From: SLST01 sp964458555
Lineage (GTDB): Bacteria > Spirochaetota > Spirochaetia > DSM-27196 > SLST01
Length of the DNA stretch: 12,519 bases
Assembly: GCA_964458555.1 (NCBI GenBank)
Contig: CAYWJH010000099.1
Location: 1 to 12,519 of the forward strand
Direction: 5' to 3'
This document shows positions 5,805-12,519 of this stretch, piece after piece (within the stretch, counting starts at the first letter, position 1; every line of letters starts with the position of its first letter). The notes beneath the pieces were generated by a model. It was not told where the DNA came from. It saw nothing but the letters and a program-made list of their open reading frames with translations, and ran no database searches. The position numbers and the translations under genes were made by a program.

Positions 5805-6608
5805 ATGATCGATCGGGTACCGTGCCGTGTGCGCACGATGGGCCTCATCCAGTCGCAGCCGTACCACTCAACTCCGCTGACGAAGGACGGCGACGTGATG
5901 CTCACCCTCGTCGTCGCGGGTCGGGGCCGATGTGTGAGCGGGCCGCGCGAATGGGAAGTGAGCGGGAACATGGTCGGGCTCGTCGGAGGGGACGCGCGCG
6001 GCGTCCTCATGAGCGACCCCGAAGACCCGTACATCCACTACTACTGCCGTTTCGCCGGCGGCTACGCGCGCGAGCTCGCCGCGCGCGTCATCGCGGCGTC
6101 GCCGGAGCGCTTCCGCCCGTGGCCGGAGGTGCTCGCGCTCTCGCAGCGGCTGCACCGGCACGGGCGGATCAGCCGCCACGAGCTCCCGCGAAGGTGCGGG
6201 CCGGAGGGGCTCGACGTGCTCGCGATTCTCGAAGAGCTCGCCCACGCCACGACGCGCGGGCCGGCGGTCGCGACCGACGCGACGCCCGGTGGCGTTGCGC
6301 CGGAGCACCGTCTGCGCTCGTACCTCTTCGAGCGCGTCGCCGAGCCGACCGACGTAGGTGCGATCGCCGCCGGGCTCGGCATCTCGCGCTCGACGCTCTC
6401 GCGCCAGGCGCGGCGAATGGGGACGACGGTCCAGCGGTTGCACGAGCGGACGAAGGTCGAATGGGCGGCGACGCTCCTGCGCGCGACCGGCGCCTCGGTG
6501 GGCGAGGTGGGCCGACGCGTCGGGTACCACGACCAGTTCTACTTCAGCCGCGTCTTTCGCAAGCACTACGGGTGTCCGCCGCGCGCCTACCGGGCGCGCT
6601 TCTCGTAG
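5805..6608 (+). CDS. AraC-family transcriptional regulator
   Basis: This is a ligand-responsive DNA-binding regulator of 267 residues. The N-terminal part (about 12-90) has the beta-rich pattern of an AraC cupin-like sensing domain. A less conserved linker follows, then a C-terminal double helix-turn-helix. The first HTH is at about 183-203 (VGAIAAGLGISRSTLSRQARR). The second is at about 231-252, with the family signature VGYHDQFYFSRVFRKHYG and the ending PPRAYR. It is divergent from the GH4 gene across a 70-bp gap that carries phased direct repeats, so it probably controls that gene and itself in response to the sugar. The ATG at 5805 was chosen because a -10-like hexamer lies just upstream. 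There is no Shine-Dalgarno, and the internal Met12 is an alternative start. Confidence 0.93.
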   Translation: MIDRVPCRVRTMGLIQSQPYHSTPLTKDGDVMLTLVVAGRGRCVSGPREWEVSGNMVGLVGGDARGVLMSDPEDPYIHYYCRFAGGYARELAARVIAASPERFRPWPEVLALSQRLHRHGRISRHELPRRCGPEGLDVLAILEELAHATTRGPAVATDATPGGVAPEHRLRSYLFERVAEPTDVGAIAAGLGISRSTLSRQARRMGTTVQRLHERTKVEWAATLLRATGASVGEVGRRVGYHDQFYFSRVFRKHYGCPPRAYRARFS

Positions 6609-6635
6609 GAGCGTGGCCCCCGGCGCGCCAACGGT

Positions 6636-6643
6636 GCTATACT
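6636..6643 (+). promoter_or_regulatory. Extended -10 promoter of the aminopeptidase gene, leaderless type
   Basis: TGCTATACT (the TG begins at 6635-6636) is a near-perfect extended -10, TG-n-TATAAT with one mismatch. No -35 is evident. The hexamer ends eight bases before the ATG at 6652. This predicts a leaderless or very short-leader mRNA, which agrees with the lack of a Shine-Dalgarno. Confidence 0.5.
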
Positions 6644-6651
6644 CCCGACCA

Positions 6652-8430
6652 ATGGAAGCACGCGAACGCCTCACGGCCCTCCGCTCGCTGATGCGCGAAG
6701 CGGGACTTGCAGCATACGTCGTCACCTCGTCGGACCCGCACCAGAGCGAGTACCCGCCGGCGCACTGGAAGCACCGGTCGTGGTTGAGCGGCTTCGACGG
6801 ATCGGCCGGGACGGTCGTCGTCACCGGGCGCACCGCCGGCCTGTGGACCGACTTCCGCTACTACCTCGAGGCCGAAGAGGCGCTCGCCGGTACCGGCATC
6901 GAGCTTTTCCGCGTCGGCGAGCCGGACGTGCCGGACTACCCCGAATGGCTCGCCGATACGCTGTGCGAAGACGACACCGTCGGCTTCGACGAGCTCTGCG
7001 TCTCGGTCGCCGCCACGCGGAACCTCGAGTCCCGGCTCGGGCCGCGGGGGATCGACGTCGTCCCCGGAGACGACCTCGTGGGGCGGATCTGGTCAGATCG
7101 GCCCGAGCTCCCCGCTCGACCCATCCGTGCCCACGACGTACGCTACGCCGGTAGGAGCCGCGGCGAGAAACTCTCCGCGGCGCGCGGCGAGATGGACGAG
7201 CTCGGCGCCGACCACCACCTCGTCTCCACGCTCGACGACATCGCTTGGCTGCTCAATATCCGGGGCAGCGACGTTCCGTACAACCCGGTCGCGGTCGCGC
7301 ACCTGATCGTCGGGCGCGAGCTCGCGGCGCTCTACGTCGACGAATCGCGATTCGCCCCCGAGCTTCGCACCGAGCTCGAATCCGACGGCGTCACGATGCG
7401 TCCGTACGGCGAGGTGGCCGGCGACCTCGCATCGTTTCCGGCCGGCACGGCGGTGCTCCTCTCGCCCGAGCAGGTGAGCGTAGGCCTCGCGCGCGCGCTC
7501 GACCCGGAGACGCGGATCGTGGAGCACGTGAACCTCAGCACCCCGGCGAAGGCGACGAAGAACGCCGTCGAGCTCGATCATCTGCGCTCCGCGATGGTGC
7601 GCGACGGCGTCGCGATGGTCCGGTTTCTCCACTGGCTCGGCTCGGCGGTCGATAAGGGTGAGGTGACGGAGCTGATCGCGGAGGCGAAGCTGCGCGATCT
7701 GCGCGCGGAGGGGGAACGGTTCGTCTCGGAGGCGTTCCACACCATATCCGGCTATCGCGGACACGGGGCGATCGTGCACTACTCGGCGAGCGAGGAGACG
7801 AACGCTCGCCTGGAGCGCGCGGGCGTCTACCTCGTCGACTCCGGCGCGCAGTACGAGGACGGCACGACCGACATCACGCGGACGGTCGCGCTCGGCGAGC
7901 CGAGCGAGCAGGCGCGGCGCGATTTCACGCTCGTGCTCAAGGGTCACATCGGCCTCGCGACGCTGCGCTTCCCCGTGGGCACGACCGGTCACATGATCGA
8001 CGTCGTTGCCCGCGAGCACCTCTGGCGCGAGCGGATGAACTACGGCCACGGCACGGGTCACGGCGTGGGCTTCTTTCTCAACGTGCACGAGGGACCGCAG
8101 CGGATCAGCCAGCGGCCGAACGAGGTCGCGCTCGAGCCGGGGATGATCGTGAGCAACGAGCCCGGAGTGTACCGTCCCGATCAGTACGGGATCCGGATCG
8201 AGAACCTGGTGGCCGTCGCCGAAGACGAGTCCGTCGGGTTCGGCAGCTTCCTTCGCTTTGAGACGCTCACGCTCTGTCCGCTCGACCGCACGCTCATCGA
8301 CGTGGACCTGCTCACCGCCGAGGAACGCCAATGGATCGACGACTACCACCGCCGCGTGCGCGAGCAGCTGCTCGGCCACCTGGACGAGGAGTGCGCGGCC
8401 TGGCTTGAAAACGTGTGCGCCCCGCTGTAG
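6652..8430 (+). CDS. Xaa-Pro aminopeptidase, long three-domain M24B type
   Basis: This metallopeptidase removes the N-terminal residue from peptides with proline in second position. The 592-residue length and the order of two creatinase-like N-terminal domains followed by a pita-bread catalytic domain match the cytosolic XPNPEP1 type, not the shorter E. coli PepP. The N-terminal motif WLSGFDGSAGTVVVT is typical. The dinuclear metal ligands are all present: Asp396 and Asp407 (DSGAQYEDGTTDITRT), His470 (GHGTGHGVG), Glu503 (SNEPGVY) and Glu517 (RIENL). His466 and His479 (NVHEGP) fill the usual catalytic positions. There is no signal peptide. The start follows an extended -10 without a Shine-Dalgarno, 43 bp after the AraC-family stop. 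A longer upstream reading in this frame is only antisense-like shadow of the regulator. Confidence 0.96.
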   Translation: MEARERLTALRSLMREAGLAAYVVTSSDPHQSEYPPAHWKHRSWLSGFDGSAGTVVVTGRTAGLWTDFRYYLEAEEALAGTGIELFRVGEPDVPDYPEWLADTLCEDDTVGFDELCVSVAATRNLESRLGPRGIDVVPGDDLVGRIWSDRPELPARPIRAHDVRYAGRSRGEKLSAARGEMDELGADHHLVSTLDDIAWLLNIRGSDVPYNPVAVAHLIVGRELAALYVDESRFAPELRTELESDGVTMRPYGEVAGDLASFPAGTAVLLSPEQVSVGLARALDPETRIVEHVNLSTPAKATKNAVELDHLRSAMVRDGVAMVRFLHWLGSAVDKGEVTELIAEAKLRDLRAEGERFVSEAFHTISGYRGHGAIVHYSASEETNARLERAGVYLVDSGAQYEDGTTDITRTVALGEPSEQARRDFTLVLKGHIGLATLRFPVGTTGHMIDVVAREHLWRERMNYGHGTGHGVGFFLNVHEGPQRISQRPNEVALEPGMIVSNEPGVYRPDQYGIRIENLVAVAEDESVGFGSFLRFETLTLCPLDRTLIDVDLLTAEERQWIDDYHRRVREQLLGHLDEECAAWLENVCAPL

Positions 8431-8433
8431 ATT
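8405..8433 (+). promoter_or_regulatory. Candidate sigma-70-type promoter of the rhodanese gene
   Basis: TTGAAA (8405-8410) and TAGATT (8428-8433) are separated by 17 bp and match the -35 and -10 consensus at 5 and 4 of 6 positions. The site lies in the last codons of the aminopeptidase gene. The predicted start near 8440 is about ten bases before the GTG at 8449. Confidence 0.4.
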
Positions 8434-8448
8434 CGCCGCACGAAACAC

Positions 8449-8943
8449 GTGCGCGTTATGGTGATGAGCGCGGTCATACTCGTCGCCGCGATCGCGGTGG
8501 GGATCGCGCAGGGAGCGCAGGAAGCGGGCCCGGAGGGCCTCGACGTCTACCGCGATCCGGACCGGCTGCGCGAGCTCATCGAAGACCCGCCCGCGGATTT
8601 CCCTCTCGTCGACGTTCGCGCCGAAGCCGAATACCTCTCCGGGCACATCCCCGGCGCGATTCACCTTCCGTACGACGAAATCGCGGCGGATCCGCCGACC
8701 GACGATACCGACGCGCTCATCGTTCTCTACTGCCGGAGCGGCGTACGCGTACACCTCGGCGTCGGGCTCGATCAGCCCACGAGCTCAGCCGAGGTCACGA
8801 AGGTAACTCCGGCGTCCTTCATCTCGCCGGTGGTTCGCTCTATGTTGCCCTCCGGCTGGTCGATCCCACGGGCCGCGTCGGTGACCAGTCGGGTCTTGAA
8901 GCCGGCGTTCACCGCGTCCATCGCGGTGAAGAAGACGCAGTAG
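8449..8943 (+). pseudogene. Exported rhodanese-like domain, C-terminally truncated
   Basis: Rhodaneses transfer sulfane sulfur through an active-site cysteine. The product starts with a hydrophobic signal-like segment (about residues 7-22), suggesting export to the periplasm. The rhodanese core follows: FPLVDVRAEAEYLSGHIPGAIHLP (about 51-74, shown in the gene at 8599-8670) and the six-residue loop CRSGVR with Cys95. The next helix and final strand of the domain are missing. The frame instead reads about 64 unrelated residues, most of them antisense to pncA (8775-8943). No other frame supplies the missing end. This looks like a 3' deletion or junction, so the protein is probably misfolded or a remnant. 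The GTG start is uncertain; ATGs at 8458 and 8464 are alternatives, and no Shine-Dalgarno is seen. Confidence 0.65.
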
Positions 8944-9395
8944 TCGGTGGCCAGGCCGCAGACGCTCACTTCGGCGACGTCGAGCCCTTTGAGGTACGCT
9001 TCCAGCCCCGTGGACGTCGTCCGGTCGGTCTCGAGAAAGCCGGAATACGAGTCGAGGTCGGTGCGAGTTCCCTTGTGCAGGATGAGGTTTACCGGCCCGG
9101 TATCCAGGTCGGGATGAAAATCGGCCCCCTTGGTGCCCTGTACGCAGTGGTCGGGCCAGAGCATCTGCTCCATCCCGTCCACCTCGATCGCCTCGCTTAT
9201 CTCGTGCTCCTCGTGGGCGGACGCGAAGGAGACGTGGCCCTTCGGGTGCCAGTCGCGCGTCGCAACGACCACGTCGAAGAGCGGGGCGATCTTGTTGATC
9301 ACGGGGACCACCTGATCGCCCTCGCTCACCGCGAGCGCTCCACCCGGACAGAAGTCGTTCTGGACGTCGACAACGATCAGTGCTGTATGGCTCAT
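8772..9395 (-). CDS. pncA: Nicotinamidase (pyrazinamidase)
   Basis: The enzyme hydrolyses nicotinamide to nicotinate and ammonia for NAD salvage in the cytoplasm. The 207-residue length is normal. The catalytic triad is Asp10 (VVDVQNDF), Lys108 (LHKGT) and Cys153 (GLATDYCV). Metal ligands are Asp48, His50 and His54 in RDWHPKGH, and His83 in PDHCVQGT. These together distinguish it from generic isochorismatase-like hydrolases. The ATG at 9395 was chosen because GAGGGGG lies four bases upstream and the protein then starts at its usual point. The frame stays open upstream, but those 39 residues look non-homologous. A weak promoter (TGGTCA, 17 bp, TATTGT) precedes it. Its 3' end overlaps the antisense tail of the truncated rhodanese frame. 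Confidence 0.96.
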   Translation of the reverse strand: MSHTALIVVDVQNDFCPGGALAVSEGDQVVPVINKIAPLFDVVVATRDWHPKGHVSFASAHEEHEISEAIEVDGMEQMLWPDHCVQGTKGADFHPDLDTGPVNLILHKGTRTDLDSYSGFLETDRTTSTGLEAYLKGLDVAEVSVCGLATDYCVFFTAMDAVNAGFKTRLVTDAARGIDQPEGNIERTTGEMKDAGVTFVTSAELVG

Positions 9396-9550
9396 GCATC
9401 CCCCTCTTTCCACAATACGCACGTGCGCCGCGGATGACCAGTCTCGTGGCCGGCGCCGGGCACTCAGGTTTTCGTTGACACGGGGCGCCCGCAGATCTAC
9501 ATTGAAAGCCATTACCTGCCGTGCGGGGCGGCTGAGAACTCGGGGTCACC
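9396..9550. other. Divergent spacer between pncA and the cyclase gene
   Basis: These 155 bp separate two divergent genes and hold promoters for both. The stronger one is the plus-strand site at 9475-9503. No terminator or riboswitch-like structure is evident. Confidence 0.5.
9475..9503 (+). promoter_or_regulatory. Strong sigma-70-type promoter of the GGDEF-PilZ gene
   Basis: The -35 TTGACA (9475-9480) is perfect and is spaced 17 bp from the -10 TACATT (9498-9503). Transcription should begin near 9510, leaving a leader of about 40 bases. A GTG at 9521 is in frame but is followed within four codons by a stop, which supports the GTG at 9551 as the start. Confidence 0.65.
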
Positions 9551-10735
9551 GTGCAATACACATCGCTTCACTCTGAGCTCGTTCATCGTTTGACGTCGGG
9601 TGCCGCGTCTGCGGCCGACACGATACGCGCGATCGTCGACAACGCCCCCGACGACCCGGAAATACACGCGAAGATCCTCGCCGGTCTCCTCAATCTCACC
9701 GTCGGCGAGGACGAGGCTCGTTCCATTCTTTCGGGAATCGTAGACCATCACCTACTGCTCGGCGAGCAGCTCAGACGTCCGGTCGACATCCGTGTCGCGG
9801 CCATGGACTACGCCACGCGCCATCCGGAGCTGATCGCGGACCCGATCGTCGTGAGCCTTTCCGCGCTCTCGTTGAGCCAGCGGCTCGCTGCGGTCGACGA
9901 GCTCACCGGTCTGTTCAACCGACGCTTTCTCGACCTCTACCTCGCGAAGGAGCTCAACCGGGCGCGTCGCTACGAGCAGAGGTTCAGCGTCGTCTTCATC
10001 GACCTGGACGACTTCAAGTCGATCAACGACGGCTACGGCCACGACGTGGGAGACGAGGTGCTCGTGTCGCTCGCCCGGGAGATCCAGGCGCTTCTGCGCA
10101 AGGAGGATTTCGCCGCGCGTTACGGCGGTGAGGAGTTCGTGGTCGTCCTCCCGCATACGGATACCGAGGGCGCGCGCCGCTTCGTCGAACGGCTGTCGAG
10201 TCGCCACGCCGCCGTCGACTTTCCGGGCGGCATCCGCGTGACGTACTCCGGGGGGATCGCCACCTTCCCGCTGCACGGCGCGAGCGAGCGCGAGCTGATT
10301 CACAACGCCGACCTCGCGCTCTATCAGGCGAAGCTCACGGGCAAGGCGCACGTCCGCGTCGCCGTGCCGGACAAGCGATCCTCGCCGCGTCACGTGGCCG
10401 AGCTACGCGCGCGCTGCTTCGTCGACAACGAGGAGCTCGGCGAGGTGAAGCTGCACGACATCTCGCGCGCCGGCGTCTCGGTCCGGGCGGAGACGCTGCT
10501 CGCGCCCGGCCAGACGATCCGATTCCGGATCATTCCGCCCGGCGCGCGAACGGGGGAGACGCAGGTCGAGGTGATCGCGAAGGTTGTCTGGAGCCGAAAG
10601 GTGGACGAGCTCGAGTATCGGTTCGGAGGCCGATGGGCTTCTGCCGACGCCGAGGTGCTCGACTCGCTGATCGAGAAGGTCGCATCGGGGCAGGACTACG
10701 CCCCCCCCAGCTCGGCGAGATCGGTCCAGACGTAG
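9551..10735 (+). CDS. Diguanylate cyclase with GGDEF and C-terminal PilZ domains
   Basis: The protein should make the second messenger c-di-GMP from two GTP and also bind it. It has 394 residues. Residues 1-110 are a soluble, helical, unrecognised sensor or dimerisation region without membrane segments. The GGDEF domain spans about 115-270, opening with DELTGLFNRRF, then FIDLDDFKSIND, and the active-site loop GGEEF (192-196). The inhibitory I-site RxxD is intact at 183-186 (RKED), five residues before the loop. The PilZ domain spans about 275-380 with both c-di-GMP motifs: RxxxR (RSSPR, 276-280) and DxSxxG (DISRAG, 303-308). Production and sensing in one chain suggest self-limiting or output-coupled signalling. 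The start is GTG, with only a weak G-rich Shine-Dalgarno. The last codons cross a C8 run and overlap the GNAT gene. Confidence 0.94.
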   Translation: MQYTSLHSELVHRLTSGAASAADTIRAIVDNAPDDPEIHAKILAGLLNLTVGEDEARSILSGIVDHHLLLGEQLRRPVDIRVAAMDYATRHPELIADPIVVSLSALSLSQRLAAVDELTGLFNRRFLDLYLAKELNRARRYEQRFSVVFIDLDDFKSINDGYGHDVGDEVLVSLAREIQALLRKEDFAARYGGEEFVVVLPHTDTEGARRFVERLSSRHAAVDFPGGIRVTYSGGIATFPLHGASERELIHNADLALYQAKLTGKAHVRVAVPDKRSSPRHVAELRARCFVDNEELGEVKLHDISRAGVSVRAETLLAPGQTIRFRIIPPGARTGETQVEVIAKVVWSRKVDELEYRFGGRWASADAEVLDSLIEKVASGQDYAPPSSARSVQT

Positions 10736-11217
10736 GCGCTTTCGAGGACCGACCGGTTGCCGACGTTCAGCCGCTGCTCGCCCCCCGGTTGGCCGCCCAA
10801 CCGTTCGTAGAAGCCGCGCGCCGGATTGTCCGAAAGCACCCAGACGACGAGGCCGCTGCGGCCGTTCTCGGCGAGCTGGAACGCCATCCGGCGCACGAGC
10901 GCCGTCCCGATCCCGCGGCCGTGGTGGCTCGCGAGCACGTAGAGCGCGGTCAGCTCGCCGTCGACCTCGAACGACCTGCTGCGCTCCGCACCGCCGGCGG
11001 CGAAGCCGACGATCCCGTCGTCGCTCGACTCGGCGACGAGGAGCACGCCCGAATGGCGCTCGAGCATGAGGTCCCACTGGAGCCTGCTGCGTCGGTACGA
11101 GAGCTGGCGGAGGAAGTCGGTCTCGAGCAGCTCGGCGTAGGCGAGGCGCCACATATCCACGTGAATCCGTGCGATGTCTGCGGTGTCGCGATGGGCGGCG
11201 TTGCGAACCAGGGTCAT
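10696..11217 (-). CDS. GNAT-family N-acetyltransferase
   Basis: The protein transfers an acetyl group from acetyl-CoA to an unknown amine. It has 173 residues, usual for a single GNAT domain. The N-terminal helices contain ARIHVDMWRLAY. The acetyl-CoA pyrophosphate loop is HHGRGIGTAL, after the strand LTALYVLAS. The late part reads VLSDNPARGFYERLGG, the common N-x-x-A-x-x-F-Y-x-x-x-G motif. The substrate cannot be told. The ATG at 11217 is preferred over one ten codons upstream because the domain begins there and a -10-like TATATT ends six bases before it. There is no Shine-Dalgarno, so the mRNA is probably leaderless. The 3' end overlaps the cyclase gene by 40 bp tail-to-tail. Confidence 0.93.
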   Translation of the reverse strand: MTLVRNAAHRDTADIARIHVDMWRLAYAELLETDFLRQLSYRRSRLQWDLMLERHSGVLLVAESSDDGIVGFAAGGAERSRSFEVDGELTALYVLASHHGRGIGTALVRRMAFQLAENGRSGLVVWVLSDNPARGFYERLGGQPGGEQRLNVGNRSVLESAYVWTDLAELGGA

Positions 11218-11223
11218 AGCCCC

Positions 11224-11229
11224 AATATA
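11224..11229 (-). promoter_or_regulatory. -10 element of the GNAT gene, leaderless type
   Basis: Minus-strand TATATT ends six bases before the ATG at 11217. No clear -35 is visible 17 bp upstream. It shares the 59-bp divergent spacer with the purK promoter. Confidence 0.4.
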
Positions 11230-11240
11230 GTACCATCGGC

Positions 11241-11269
11241 TGGGCACGCGTCCTTCGGCTCGCTACAAT
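11241..11269 (+). promoter_or_regulatory. Candidate promoter of purK-purE, leaderless type
   Basis: TGGGCA (11241-11246) and TACAAT (11264-11269) are 17 bp apart. The -10 overlaps an upstream in-frame ATG (11268) and ends seven bases before the ATG at 11277. The downstream ATG is therefore the likely start, and the transcript probably begins on it. No PurR-like palindrome was seen. Confidence 0.45.
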
Positions 11270-11276
11270 GCCGGTG

Positions 11277-12398
11277 ATGCCGCTGTCCAGACCCGACTTC
11301 GCGCGCATAGGAATCCTCGGTGGAGGCCAGCTGGGGCGCATGATGATCCTCGCCGGAGCTCCTCTGGGATTCCGATTCGGCGTGCTGACTCCGCGCGCAG
11401 ACGATCCGGCGGTCGGCCTCGCCGACCACCACGTGCCCGGTACCCTCGACGACGTGAGGGCCATCCGGGCGCTGACCTCGTGGGCCGACGTATCTACCTA
11501 CGAGATCGAGCACATCGACACCGATGCGCTCCAGGCGGCCGAATCGGACGGCGACCTCATCCTGCCGCGCCCGGCGCTCCTGCGCACGATCAACGACAAG
11601 CTCGAGCAGAAGCGCGCGCTCGAGCGCGCCGGCGTGCCGGTTCCGACGTTCGGCGAGATCCCTATCGGCTACCCGACGGTGCAGAAGGCGCGCCGCGGAG
11701 GGTACGACGGGCGCGGCGTTTCGATCCTGCGCAGCGACGCCGACGACCGTCTGCCGGGGGCGTCGTTCTTCGAGGAGCTCGTCGATTTCTCCTGCGAGCT
11801 CGCGGTGATCGTCGCCCGTTCTTCCACCGGCGAGACCACGACCTTTCCGGTCGTGGAGATGGAGTTCGACGCGGAGGCGAACATCTGTTCGCGCGTGATC
11901 GCTCCGGCGAGGATCGACCCCGGCGCCGAATCGCGCGCGCGCGAGGTTGCGACCGCGGCGGTCGCCGCGCTCGACGCGGTGGGGGTGGTGGCCGTAGAGC
12001 TCTTCCTGCGCCGCGACGGCGAGATCCTCGTCAACGAGCTCGCGCCGCGGCCGCACAACTCGGGGCACCTGACGATTGAGGCGTGCGAGACGAATCAGTT
12101 CGAGCAGCACCTGCGCGCCATTGCGGGCTTGCCGCTCGGCGCGACCCGCCTGCGCGCGAGCGCGGTCATGATCAACGTGCTCGGAACCGCCGGGGCCGGC
12201 GGTTCTCCCCGGCTGCCCGAATTGTCCCGGCTCCTCGGCGTTCCGGGCGTGCACCTCCACTGGTACGGCAAGCGGCAGGTCCGTCCGTACCGCAAGATGG
12301 GGCACGTCACCGTCGTCGCCGACGACCTGCAGAGCGCGCTCGCGACCGCCGACGGGGTAGAGGCGTATACTCGAGTCGAAGGAGACCCGCATGGCTGA
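11277..12398 (+). CDS. purK: N5-carboxyaminoimidazole ribonucleotide synthase
   Basis: PurK uses ATP and bicarbonate to turn AIR into N5-CAIR in purine synthesis. The 373-residue product has the ATP-grasp layout. It begins IGILGGGQLGRMM (the N-terminal glycine-rich loop). TYEIEHID lies at the N-domain end, the ATP-grasp lysine region reads VQKARRGGYDGRG, and the metal/ATP site is VNELAPRPHNSGHLTIEACETNQFEQH (around 12031-12111). The C-terminal part has RPYRKMGHVTVV. Length and motifs are normal. The ATG at 11277 is chosen over the in-frame ATG at 11268 because the latter lies inside the -10 hexamer. It overlaps purE by 8 bp, so the two are translationally coupled. The order purK then purE reverses the E. 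coli order. Confidence 0.97.
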   Translation: MPLSRPDFARIGILGGGQLGRMMILAGAPLGFRFGVLTPRADDPAVGLADHHVPGTLDDVRAIRALTSWADVSTYEIEHIDTDALQAAESDGDLILPRPALLRTINDKLEQKRALERAGVPVPTFGEIPIGYPTVQKARRGGYDGRGVSILRSDADDRLPGASFFEELVDFSCELAVIVARSSTGETTTFPVVEMEFDAEANICSRVIAPARIDPGAESRAREVATAAVAALDAVGVVAVELFLRRDGEILVNELAPRPHNSGHLTIEACETNQFEQHLRAIAGLPLGATRLRASAVMINVLGTAGAGGSPRLPELSRLLGVPGVHLHWYGKRQVRPYRKMGHVTVVADDLQSALATADGVEAYTRVEGDPHG

Positions 12399-12519
12399 GG
12401 TAGCGATCATCATGGGAAGCGACTCCGACCTCCCGGTCATGAGCCGCGCGTGCGAGACGCTCGACGAGCTCGAGATCGGCTACGAGGTGACCATCGTCTC
12501 CGCGCACCGTACCCCGCTT
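12391..12519 (+). CDS. purE: N5-CAIR mutase, N-terminal part only (cut by window edge)
   Basis: PurE converts N5-CAIR, the PurK product, to CAIR. The 43 visible residues start MAEVAIIMGSDSDLPVM, with the GSDSD phosphate-binding motif, and end at SAHRTP, which carries the active-site histidine region of class I PurE. The ATG at 12391 has a Shine-Dalgarno AAGGAG six bases upstream, inside the 3' end of purK. A TATACT hexamer at 12366-12371 lacks a -35 and is probably chance. The gene continues past the right edge. Confidence 0.97.
   Translation, partial: MAEVAIIMGSDSDLPVMSRACETLDELEIGYEVTIVSAHRTPL

Noticed and set aside
7093..8754. 553-codon minus-strand open frame across the aminopeptidase gene
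   Set aside because: It is a mirror of a well-supported M24B gene, with no recognisable domain and high Arg/Val/Glu bias typical of GC-rich antisense frames.
9396..9512. 39-residue N-terminal extension of nicotinamidase
   Set aside because: It is Arg-rich and lacks a family match. The internal ATG has a good Shine-Dalgarno and gives the usual family N-terminus.
12366..12371. TATACT as an internal purE promoter
   Set aside because: There is no -35 or extended TG, and purE is already coupled to purK with a strong Shine-Dalgarno.
11214..12440. 408-codon minus-strand open frame across purK
   Set aside because: It is antisense to a gene with all PurK motifs, with no domain and no Shine-Dalgarno.

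Overview
This is a gene-dense, GC-rich bacterial window with 12 protein genes, two of them cut by the window edges. No RNA genes, CRISPR arrays, transposons or phage genes were seen. The genes are chromosomal housekeeping and accessory types: heat-shock chaperones, a lipoprotein, a sugar hydrolase with its regulator, a peptidase, NAD salvage, c-di-GMP signalling and purine synthesis. The lipobox protein, a possible sigma-54 promoter and the GH4/AraC pair suggest a free-living or environmental bacterium that has RpoN, perhaps spirochaete-like. The taxon cannot be fixed from this sequence.

Layout. 1-3016 (minus strand): a heat-shock cluster transcribed hsp20-1, hsp20-2, dnaK, with the dnaK 3' end beyond the left edge. 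A 425-bp AT-richer divergent region (3017-3441) holds a good sigma-54-like -24/-12 element, a 5'-UTR stem-loop and several palindromes. 3442-4305 (plus): an unrecognised lipoprotein built from two related halves. 4328-5734 (minus) and 5805-6608 (plus): a GH4 NAD-dependent glycosidase divergent from an AraC-family regulator. Between them are three near-identical direct repeats with starts 31 and 21 bp apart, a good candidate operator. 6652-8430 (plus): a three-domain Xaa-Pro aminopeptidase. 8449 onward (plus): an exported rhodanese domain that stops right after its active-site loop. It runs antisense into the 3' end of nicotinamidase pncA (8772-9395, minus). 9551-10735 (plus): a GGDEF-PilZ diguanylate cyclase, which overlaps tail-to-tail with a GNAT acetyltransferase (10696-11217, minus). 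11277-12398 (plus): purK, overlapping purE, which runs off the right edge.

How the parts fit. The two small heat-shock proteins hold unfolding proteins for refolding by DnaK, which explains the clustering. The AraC regulator very likely controls the adjacent GH4 gene and itself. PurK and PurE carry out consecutive steps (AIR to N5-CAIR to CAIR). The other genes look like single-gene units.

A recurring theme is transcription start architecture. Five genes (GH4, araC-type, pepP, GNAT, purK) have a -10-like hexamer ending only 6-8 bp before the chosen start codon and no good Shine-Dalgarno sequence, which predicts leaderless mRNAs. The hsp20s, dnaK, the lipoprotein, pncA and purE have clear Shine-Dalgarno sequences. 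I did not find a clearly new multi-gene system. The strongest leads are the phased repeats, the sigma-54-like heat-shock promoter, the unusual GH4 motif and the leaderless pattern.
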